The position numbers and the translations under genes are program-made. The notes below the pieces were generated by a model that saw only the letters and a program-made list of their open reading frames with translations, ran no database searches and was not told where the DNA came from. DNA of 64,000 nucleotides from Bathymodiolus brooksi (taxonomy: Eukaryota; Mollusca; Bivalvia; Mytilida; Modiolidae). Positions 14,801-26,800 of the stretch are shown here, one piece after another. The stretch spans positions 99,982,000 to 100,045,999 of the forward strand of contig OY804580.1 of NCBI GenBank assembly GCA_963680875.1. The letters run 5' to 3'. Each line of letters starts with the position of its first letter. The stretch's first letter is position 1.

Positions 14801-17800
14801 TCTAAGCTAAACCTTCTTTGGACCAGCTTGTGTGAAACCTGTCTAAACCAAACCTTCTTTGGACCAGCTTGTGTGAAACCTGTCTAAACCAAACCTTCTT
14901 TGAACCAGCTTGTGTGAAACCTGTCTAAACCAAACCTTCTTTGGACCAACTTGTGTGAAACCTGTCTAAACCAAACCTTCTTTGGACCAGCTTGTGTCTT
15001 TGGAATAGACAGCTGTTCGGTTTATACAAGTTCAATTAACAAACATTTCCTACATTGGGACTTTAGTTGAAGTTCGGGTTATACAGGATTCGGGTTTATG
15101 CAGGGTTTGGCTTAGACAGGTTTCACTGTACTACTAAATTGATGCCCCCCTCAAGAGAGGCCACCCCCTTTTATAAGGGCACTTTTTCATTATGGAAGGG
15201 GTCATTATACTGTATTTACTATTTATTTATTATTGTTTTTTATGCTTGTAGATATTATATATCAGGATCTCCTGTAAAAGAAGAACCAACGAAGTATTTC
15301 AGTTTACAGGACTACACTGATACTACTACTGGTCTACCATCCACTAGAGTGAGCCTTATCAAAGAACTTGATAGAGAAACTATTGCCAAACACACAGTTT
15401 ACATTCTAGCCATGGATTCTGGTAAGTCATTGACTATTTCATATTATTGTCATGGAATAGATATAGAATAACGGCAGTTTTGAAGGTCGAGAAAGACATT
15501 ATCGCTAGTATCGTAGCAAGTCTGACTGGATGAGCTGTGATACTAGTGATAATGTATGTCGAGATCTTGATTTTATCTGTGGTTTTCTACGGGTACTATG
15601 CTTTCCTCCACAGACCTGCCACAAGTCACTGACAAATTTATCACATGATATTGTGTTGAGTACACCTTGCCATGAGCCTAATTCGAACTCACAACTATAA
15701 ACTATAGTGGCGATAGGCACTGATTGCATAGGTCACGATCATGACCACGACTGCCCCACAACTAAGTTGTGAGTTGGATTCTAGCCTGTTTCAAGGTGCA
15801 TGCTATACAACTTTGTGTGAAAAATATGTCAGTGGCTTGCAGCAAGTCGGCTGTTCTCTGGGTACTTTGGCTTCCTCAACCAATAAAGCTGACCACTACG
15901 ATGTCAGTGGCTTGCAGCAAGTCGGTAGTTCTCTGGGTACTTTGGTTTCTTCAACCAATAAAATTTATCACTACGATATAAATGAAAAGTGATAAACAAT
16001 TAAGACAGGTGTCAAATACCTGCCGATTCCAGACAATAATATGTGGTCCTAGAAGTTTTGAAAGAATATGGTATGTAAACAAACATAAAATTAATTTGAA
16101 GGAACATATTTATCTTATATTATTGATATAATTGTTATATACATTTTACTGAATGTATGCCTTGTACATGTAAAAAAGAGAGAGCTTATATAGGCATAGC
16201 CTGTTGCTCAATCCCATTCATATGGAGCTGTGAATAAAATATGTTTAAAACAGAAATAAAATTAACATTGTTTTTGTTTTGTTTTCTAGGGATTCCTCAG
16301 AAAACAGGTACTGCTACCTTAACCATTAATGTGGCAGACATTAACGATGAATATCCAAGGATTAAGGGTGATCCTTATGCGAAAATTATGGAAAACCAAC
16401 CAGCTGTTACCAAGGTTACAACAATTTTTGGACAAGATCCAGATTCTGCTGAGAATGGTCCTCCATTTGTCTTTGAGGCGATTCCTTGTACAAACAATGA
16501 ACCACAGTGTAAATTTACTCTTTATTTCTTACCTGGTAAGTTGATTTTTTTTTATTACAGAACTCTTGAGACAGTTGAAAAAAGACTAGTGTGTATGCAC
16601 TGTTCTAAGAAGAGTTTGAAGATACCAAAGGGGTAATCTGAATCCATAAATCGAAGAAGAACAGACAACACAATCGCCAAAAGAAATAGGACAAAAGGAC
16701 AAACAACGATCTACAAAACATTACACATAAAACTAAAGATCAAGTAACACAAACCCCAATAAAAATCGGAGGTGAATTCAGATGCTCTGGAAGGATAGGA
16801 ACAGTATTTATTATAACAGTCATGTGAATGTTATAAAATTCAGAAATCTTATGCAAATTATGCAAATTTATAAAGATGATAGAAAACGGTATTTGTGATC
16901 CAGGCTGAAACATACCAACCATTATTTATCTACTGTATTTGTAAATATTATAAATACTACTTAATATGTACTTCTCTTTACCTATGTATATGGTCTATTG
17001 ATTGATTGATTGGTCCTTAATGGCAACTTTAGCAGTATTTCATCTATATTGTAGCATGAACAAATTTTATATATTAACTTTGACACCTACAACCTATGTA
17101 TGTTGTCTATTTAGAATAAATATATATAGGGGCCATCGTGGCCATGATCGTATGATAGTTGGATTTACCACTACCTATGCAATCAGTGCCTCTATCACCA
17201 CTGATGTTGTGAGTTCTAATCTCGATCAGGGCGAGGTGTACAACATTATGTGATAAAGTTTGTCAGTGACTTGCAACAGGTCGGTGATTTTCTCCGGGTC
17301 CTCTGGTTTCCTCCACCAATAAAACTGACAGCCACGATATAACTGAAATATTGTTGAAAGTGGCATTAAACACCATCAGACAAACAAACAAACAAACAAA
17401 CAATAAGCATGCACTCATTTGTCTAGGGGCCTTTTTCTTTTTACCGATATTTAAGTTTACTCTACTTTTCAGGTCATTTGTTCTGTAGAGGCCTTTTACC
17501 TTTTACCGATATTTAAGTTTACTCTACTTTTCAGATGCGGATAGCGGTAATGGTGGCACTGATATTTATTCCAAGCAAACATTTGACAGAGAACTGCAAA
17601 AATTTTATTATCTTCCAATCAAAATGTGGGATAAACATGGGTTGAATGGTACTAACACTCTAACCATTGAAATCGGTGATGTCAATGATAATGTTCATGG
17701 ACCTGGAACTCAGAATATACATGTGTACAATTATTTAGGTAAGTTTTACAATTTTTTCATTTCATATTTTTGTTTCTCGCCTGTATAAGAAATATCATGG

Positions 17801-20800
17801 CTGTCACAAACAGATAATTATGATTGCATCTTGTTTGTCACCTGTGTCTTCCAGTCGGGGGACATATCACGTTTTTTTCCTAGTGATTAAAACTCCTCAA
17901 CCATTTCCAATTGGAGCACAATGCTATTTCTTATACGGTATTCACGAGTTTCCAAGACTTTACAATGTGCATATTTAAATTTCTTAGATCATTGATTCTG
18001 ACCCCTTTTATTTCCTAATTGTCAGATTGATATTCATATTAAATCGTTTGACTTTCTATTAATTGAGCGTGCTTTGTTGTTGTCATGGGAACATGATGTG
18101 CTTATTAAGTTAGGGTGGAGGTCTTTCATCACATTTTTTATGTAATATGTTAAATATATTGTTGTACATATATATAGCTGAAAAATTGTTGAAGGTGGCA
18201 CTAAACACCATAACTATATTAGACAACAATGGGTAATGGTGACACAACTCTTTTGAAAAATGTTTTCTTTTTGGCTGAATGTGATTCCGATTTTCCAAAT
18301 AATTCATATTTTATATTGACCAAAAATTGATCCCAGCAGAAAGTATATCATTCTTCTATACCCCCTGGGGAGGAGGCATGATTCTTCTATACCCCTAGGT
18401 TCCCTAGGGAGGAGGCATGATTCTTCTATACCCATAGGTTCCCTGGGGAGGAGGCATGATTATTCAGTACTCATGGCAATGTGTAATGCTCAGAAATAAT
18501 ATGCAGAATTGAAGTGTGTGATTTCATAATCTTTTTATGTTCAGATTTAGTCTGATAATGTTGGGGCATATTCTAGATCTATGCCATGTATGTGCCATTT
18601 TCAAAATCCCTCTTAAAAATCCAAAATAAATTTTAATTTAAAATGCCTAATTTTATTGTATATTTATAGTGATTTGATGAACAACATGAAAGATTACTGT
18701 GTTTTAATGTTAATAAATGTCTATGTATACCTATATACGTACATATATTTGTGTATATATACGTGTGCTATGTGCTTACAAAAATTTATTTTATCGCTTG
18801 TTTCATATTCACCATCACCATCATTAAGACTGCACGAAGCATTACATGCAGTCAATTTATATTTTGCTTCCAATCACTGAGATTGTTGAATAGTTAGTTA
18901 GTTAATGGTGTTTAATGCCACTTTCAAGAATATTTCTGAGCTTGTTGAACTTGTATGCATGGATGCCAACAAATTTAGCATGAAACATACTTTTTTCTGA
19001 CTAGCGATAGCAACTTAATTGCCCATCGTCTTTTGATTGAGTTATGTCAATTTAATACATTTTTACATTTAATTTTGAAAACCTTTTATTTGTAATTATA
19101 TTTAATTTTGATTGTCTTAGTTTTTCTTAATTTTCCATTGTTATGGACATTCTGAAAAAAAAAAAAAATGAAAGACAATTAAACAATTAAATGTTTTGGG
19201 TAGAGGGCATCCTTGGGAGGATGGTAGGGAAACAACACACTTACTTTATTTTTTGGATGGCTTTTTCTTTATATAAATGTTATGAAGTGTTTATTAATGA
19301 GAAGTCAAAAATAATTATATTAATTGGCTATCTTCTGATTCATTTAAATGTTTTATTGTATCTGGTTGTAGGAAAGTTTAAGAACATCATAATTGGAGCA
19401 GTTAACTATGACGACTTAGACGACCATGACATTGCTGATAAAACATTTGTATACAAAGAGCCAGCAGCCTATAAATCATTTTTCAGGTAAGCTACGAAAG
19501 TTATTTCCCTTTGAGGAAAAGAAATATTTTTTTTTTATAATTTGTTTGTTTTTGAAAAGGAATAAACATGTAATGTGTACATTCAATTACATTAATCAAT
19601 TATATATACTTTTGACACCCATCACACATAATACTAAGTACATTGTCATTTATAAATACATCTCTATTTTAACCATGAACATTTGTTGATGCTACTTCAA
19701 GTAGGCTGCCATTTCATGTTGAAGCAATCACCAAAAGAAATATTTAGTTAATACAGTGAAGCCTGTCTAAACCCTGAATAAAACACAATTCTTGTATAAA
19801 CCATTGAAATCAATTTATAAAATTTGTTTATCGTGATATAGCTGAAATACTGCTGAAGTTGGCGTTAAACACCAATCAATAAATCAATGTATAAACCAAT
19901 GTTTAAATGGAGTCCCAATCTTTGTTTATTTTACTTCATGGCTGTAGACAAATATGTTTACACATCAGTGATAGAACAGGTATCACCATGGTTACAAAAT
20001 GTTGTTTTTACAATTTCAGTGTGGATAAGAACTCGGGTATGATTACTATGTTGCATGATAAACCAGGAACGTGGACATTTAAAGTGGACGTTTCAGACAG
20101 GGTGGATGGACTGACGACTACGTCCACGGTTACAGTCCTGATAGAAGAATTACCAGAAGAAGCTCCATATATGTCAGGATCTGTTAGACTGAAAGGTATG
20201 TGTGTTAAATTGTTGAATATTTTCTAAGATTATTGGAAAATGCACAAATGTGTGTATGATAAGCCTTGCTAGAGGCAGTGGGAAATGAATGCAATTATGA
20301 CGTTGTGATTTAATGCTTTATTATGACATTTTGAATTGAATAATACAAACCTATATTTTAGTGTACAGTGTCCTGTAAGTACAACTACTTTAAGAGGGGG
20401 AACATATCACAATGTATGATAATAATATGGGGAACTTATCACAATGTATAATGATAATATGGGAGAATATATCACAATGTATAATTATAATATGGGGAAC
20501 ATATCACAATAAATTAATTTTAGAGTCACATGTCATGTTATGCATGTTTTGATTGGTTTAAAAAGTTGAGGTTATTTTCATATGTACTGAATCTGAAAAT
20601 AGACGTCGTTCTCAAGGCGTCGCGTGCCGTTGTCATCAGGCGATTTTCTTTAAATGAGGCACCTTTGAGATTATTATCCCCTCGCCAACGAAGTTGTGAA
20701 GGGATATAGTAACGCTACCATCCTTCCGTAACATCCTTGAGAACTCTCTAGAATCAACATCCTTCAATGGATTTTGACCACACTTGGTACATACTTAGTC

Positions 20801-23800
20801 CTTAAGAGAATCTGGATCCTTATTGATTTTCAAGGTCATAGATCAAAGGTCAAGGTCACCGGGTCAAATCTTTAGGCGAGGGGATACGCCACGCTTTGCG
20901 TTGCCCTTGTTTAAATTTATTTCCGATTATTTGCCTTATTTTGAAAAAATATATATATTTTTCAATATCATAACAAAATAAGTTTGAATTAATTTATAAG
21001 GATTGATCGAAATTATTTGTTCGGTTCATTCGAAATAACCTCAATCAGATTGTACACACCCTTGCATAATCCGTTACACGGGTTACTCGATGTGTACAAC
21101 CTGATTGAGGTTATTTCTTCATGAACCGAACAAAAATTGCGATCAATCCTTAAATGTAAAATAATAATATGGGGAACATATCACAATGTATAATAATAAT
21201 TTATTACAAGTATAATTGTTGCATTTTCCAGGAACTACCCCAGAGAAGTTCATTCAAAAAGACAGTACTGGTAAAAGTCCATATGACAAATTCTGTAAAC
21301 GCCTAGCAACCAGTCTTAATACTGACAAGGAGAATGTTGAAATGATCAGTGTTCTTAGTCCAAAGACCAACTACACAGACCTTAGATTTTCTGCTCATGG
21401 ATCACCATACTACTCCCCTACAAAGATGAATGGAGTTATTATGAAAAACAAATCCGGGGTAAGTAATATTAAGCTGAGTTGTTAAGCATTCACAAATATT
21501 CTGTTCAGTGGAACCTTGTTGTGGGGAAGTTCTGCTCATGGATCGCCATACTACTCCCCTACAAAGATGAATGGAGTTATTATGAAAGACAAATCTGAGG
21601 TAAGTATCAAAATGTTGTGAAATATTTGTAAGGTCTAATCCAGTAAAAAAATTGTATGGGGTATGGGAAGCATTCTATGATAAGTATATTAATTTGTGGG
21701 CTGGCATTTTGTGATTCTTCGCTGATACTTGTAATATAATGTTAAATATTTTTTGTATGGATGATAGGTGAACAACAAAAGTGCCTTCCAATTCCACCCC
21801 CTTGCAACTCTTCCATTAAAGCTCTTAAATGAAATAGACAAATGCACATTGAAATAGATTAAAACAATGTTTGTTTTTGTTGTTGTTTATAAGGGATATG
21901 ATGTGCTTTATAAGTGAAATGTTAAAGCTCTTCTTTTTAACACATTAAAATTAAAGATGGTTTGACATTTTTTTGTTTATGTATAATTCTGACATACATT
22001 ATATAGTTGTAACCTCAAGGTCAATGCCATGCAGGAAGGGAAAAAAAAACCAATAAATTGTCTAACACCAATCTGTTCTTTGTGTTGTGTGTATGTAGCA
22101 ATTCTTTTAACAGTATAACTAATAATTTCTCCCTCGTTCAACAGAAAACTGAGTTGTTAGGCATTCTATTCAGTGGAACCTGGTTGTAGCAAAGTCGAAG
22201 GGACCTCCTATTTATGTCTCCCTCCTTTTGTTTTTTAAATATTTTTGTTCATCCTGTCCATCTGTCCTTCCATCATGCACAAAAGTATATATGCACATCT
22301 CTTCCTGCATTTTAAAATGAAATTTCTTAAAACTTTACAAGTTGGAGAAAAAAGTTTTAATAACCTACAAATTTTACAAATTTATGCACTTATTAAGTCT
22401 CCCAAACAACGTTGGGAGACTTATTGTTTTTGCTCCGTTACTTATTATTAAGTCTCCCAAGCAAAGTTTGGGGGACTTATTGTTTTTTGCTCCGTTTCTT
22501 ATTAAGTCTCCCAAACAACGTTTGGAGACGTATTGTTTTTGCTCCGTTTCTTCTTATTATTATTATTATTAAGTCTCCCAAGCAAAGTTTGGGGGACTTA
22601 TTGTTTTTGCTCCGTTTCTTATTATTAAGTCTCCCAAACAACGTTTGGAGACTTATTGTTTTTGCTCCGTTTCTTATTATTATTTTTATTTTTATTATTA
22701 TTATTATTCTTTCTTTCCGCAAAGCATGAACTTGTCCACGGCAGATCTCAGGAACTACAGGACAGAATTTCATGAAACTTGGTGGAGTTATAGATATATG
22801 TTTCTAGTTGATCCTAAAGTTTTCAGATTTGTGGTAAAGGGGGTCAAAGCCATATTTTTGGGGGTTCAAATGGGGTGGGGGTTACTATAGAATCCTATGG
22901 GAAACTTGAAATTTCGTACATTAATGTTGATAACTTCTAACTGGATAATGATAGAGACATAAAATTTGACATAGTGATAGGTCACCATTAGAGGAGCAAT
23001 TCTGTGTTTTCAAAATTTTCAAGTTGTCTGCCATTTTCAAAATGGCTGCCAAAACACGGCATAAAAATGGGGGGGTAAAAATTCAACATTGTCCGATATC
23101 ATCAAAATTTGATATGTGGGTAGATAGTGTCAATGGCCGGTTTGGGAGACTTCATAATCGTTAGATTATAATCAAATCTTGTTATTATTATTATTATTAT
23201 TATTCTCCTTCTCCTTTCTTTCTTTAGCACATGAACTTGTCCATGGCAGATCTCAGGAACTATTGGACAGAATTTCATGAAACTTGGTGGAGTTATAGAT
23301 ATATGTTTCTAGTTGGTCCTAAAGTTTTCAGATTTGTGGTAAAGGGGGTCAAAGTCATATTTTGAGGGGTTCAAAGGGTGTGAGGGTTACTATAGAATCC
23401 TATGGGAAAGTTAAAATTTCGTACATTAATGTTGATAACTTCTAAATGGATAATGATAGAGACATAAAATTTGACATAGTGATATGTGGGTAGATAATGA
23501 TGTCCTGAATTGATTCCCGACATTGAAAAATTTCTACCGGTCGCCATTTTCAAAATGGCTGCCACAATACCACACAAATTCAACATCTGATTTCAATGAC
23601 ATTTCCTATGTGGGTAGATTATGATGTCGCAAATTTATTCCCGACAATGAAAAATTTCTAGCGGTCGCCATTTTCAAAATGGCCGCCACAATACCGCACA
23701 AATTCAACATTATCCGATTTCAACGACATTTCATATGTGGGTAGATTATGATGTCCCGACATTGAAAAATTTCTAGCGGTCGCCATTTTCAAAATGTTCG

Positions 23801-26800
23801 ATTTCAAAGGTAGCTTTTGATTTATTTTTTAAACCTGTTGTCAGTGGCCGGTTTGGAAGACTTAAGACTTCATAATCGTTAGATTATAATCATATCTTGT
23901 TTGAATTGTATTTAGCATTTTTTTTAAACAGTTTCAACAAGATTCTGGTGCTACGATTGAAATGGTCAATATTGACGAGTGTCTTCAGGAGACATGTGAA
24001 TCGGGTTGTTACAATTTCCTGAATGTCACCGGCAAACCAAATAAGGTCAACATACGGGGAATTTCCTTTATTGGCGTGGAGACGTTTGTACAAGGAAAAT
24101 GTGGATGTCATGAAACGGTCAGTCAAAAAGAATGTGACGCTACTTATTGTTACAATGGTGGCACATGTAAGAAGGATTATTGGAATGTACTCAGGTTAGT
24201 TTTAGCTAAAAGAAATTTTATTTTGGTTAGGGTTATGATGTTTTACGCCACTTGAAACCGGAGTTTTCCAACAGAACAAAAAATAAAACATATGGTAGTA
24301 GATGACTCAGAGGCTGTATAATGTGTCTGGGTGGCTCAGAGGCTGTATAATGTGTCTGAGTGAATCAGAGGCTGTATAATGTATGAGTGACTCGGAGGCT
24401 GTATAATGTGTCTGTGTGACTCGAAGGCTGTATAATGTGTCTGAGTGACTCAGAGGCTGTATAATGTGTCTGAGTGACTCGGAGGCTGTATAATGTGTCT
24501 GAGTGACTCAGAGGCTGTATAATGTGTCTGAGTGACTCAGAGGCTGTATAATGTGTCTGAGTGACTCAGAGGCTGTATCATGTGTCCGAGTGACTCAGAG
24601 GCTGTATAATGTGTCTGAGTGACTCAGAGGCTGTATTATCTGTCTGAGTGACTCGGAGGCTATATAATGTGTCTGAGTGACTCAGAGGCTATATAATGTG
24701 TCTGAGTTACTCAGAGGCTGTATAATGTGTCTGAGTGACTCAGAGGCTGTATAATGTGTCTGAGTGACTCAGAGGCTGTATGTGTCTGAGTGACTCAGAG
24801 GCTGTATAATGTGTTTGAGTGACTCGGAGGCTGTATAATGTATGAGTGACTCAGAGGCTGTATAATGTGTCTGAGTGACTCAGAGGCTGTATAATGTGTC
24901 TGAGTGACTCAGATGCTGTATAATGTGTCTGAGTGACTCAGAGGCTGTATAATGTGTCTGAGTGACTCAGATGCTGTATAATGTGTCTGAGTGACTCAGA
25001 GGCTGTATAATGTGTCTGAGTGACTCAGATGCTGTATAATGTGTCTGAGTGACTCAGAGGCTGTATAATGTGTCTGAGTGACTCAGATGCTGTATAATGT
25101 GTCTGAGTGACTCGGCGGCTGTATAATGTGTGAGTGACTCAGAGGCTGTATAATGTGTCTGAGTGACTCAGAGACTATTATGTGTCTGAGTGACTCAGAG
25201 GCTGTATAATGTGTCTGAGTGACTCAGAGGCTGTATAATGTGTCTGAGTGACTCAGAGGCTGTATAATGTGTCTGAGTGACTCAGAGGCTGTATAATGTG
25301 TGAGTGACTCAGAGGCTGTATGATATGTCTGAGTTAATCAGAGGCTGTATAATCTATCTGAGTGACTCAGAGGCTGTATAATGTGTCTGAATGACTCAGA
25401 GGCTGTATAATGTGTCTGAGTTACTCAGATGCTGTATAATGTGTCTGAGTGACTCAGAGGCTGTATAATGTGTCTGAGTGACTGAGGCTGTATAATGTGT
25501 GAGTGACTCAGAGGCTGTATAATGTGTCTGAGTGACTCGGAGGCTGTATAATGTGTCTGAGTGACTCAGAGGCTGTATAATGTGTCTGAGTGACTCAGAT
25601 GCTGTATAATGTGTCTGAGTGACTCAGATGCTGTATAATGTGTCTGAGTGACTCAGATGCTGTATAATGTGACTGAGTGACTCAGAGGCTGTATAATGTG
25701 TCTGAGTGACTCAGATGCTGTATAATGTGTCTGAGTGACTCAGAGGCTGTATAATGTGTCTGAGTGACTCAGAGGCTGTATAATGTGTCTGAGTGACTCA
25801 GAGGCTGTATAATGTGTGAGTGACTCAGAGGCTGTATAATGTGTCTGAGGGACTCGGAGGCTGTATAATGTGTCTGAGGGACTCACAGGCTGTATAATGT
25901 GTCTGAGTGACTCAGAGGCTGTATTATGTGTCTGAGGGACTCAGATGCTGTATAATGTGTCTGAGTGACTCAGAGGCTGTATGATGTGTCTGAGTGACTC
26001 AGAGCTGTATAATGTGTCTGAGTGACTCGGAGGCTGTATAATGTGTCTGAGTGACTCGGAGGCTGTATAATGTGTGAGTGACTCGGAGGCTGTATAATGT
26101 GTCTGAGTGACTCAGAGGCTGTATAATGTGTTTGAGTGACTCAGAGGCTGTATAATGTGTCTGAGTGACTCAGAGACTGTATTATGTGTTTGAGTGACTC
26201 GGAGGCTGTATAATGTGTCTGAGTGACTCAAAGGCTGTATAATGTGTGAGTGACTCAGAGGCTGTATAATTTGTCTGAGGGACTCAGAGGCTGTATAATG
26301 TGTCTGAGTGACTCAGAGACTGTATTATGTGTCTGAGTGACTCAGAGGCTGTATTATGTGTCTGAGTGACTCAGATGCTGTATAATGTGTCTGAGTGACT
26401 CAGAGGCTGTATGATGTGTCTGAGTGACTCAGAGCTGTATAATGTGTCTGAGTGACTCGGAGGCTGTATAATGTGTCTGAGTGACTCAGATGCTGTATAA
26501 TGTCTGAGTGACTCGGAGGCTGTATAATGTATCTGAGTGACTCAGAGGCTGTATAATGTGTCTGAGTGACTCAGAGGCTGTATAATGTGTTAGTGACTCA
26601 GAGGCTGTATAATGTGTCTGAGTGACTCGGAGGCTGTATAATGTATCTGAGTGACTCAGAGGCTGTATAATGTGTCTGAGTGACTCAGAGGCTGTATAAT
26701 GTGTCTGAGTGACTCAGATGCTGTATAATGTGTCTGAGTGACTCAGAGGCTGTATAATGTGTCTGAGTGACTCAGAGGCTGTATAATGTGTGAGTGACTC

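Noticed and set aside
15067..15251. Longer exon 8 (open frame starts at 15,067)
   Set aside because: The upstream part is MITE end sequence. The tag acceptor at 15,249-15,251 gives the phase that fits exon 7.
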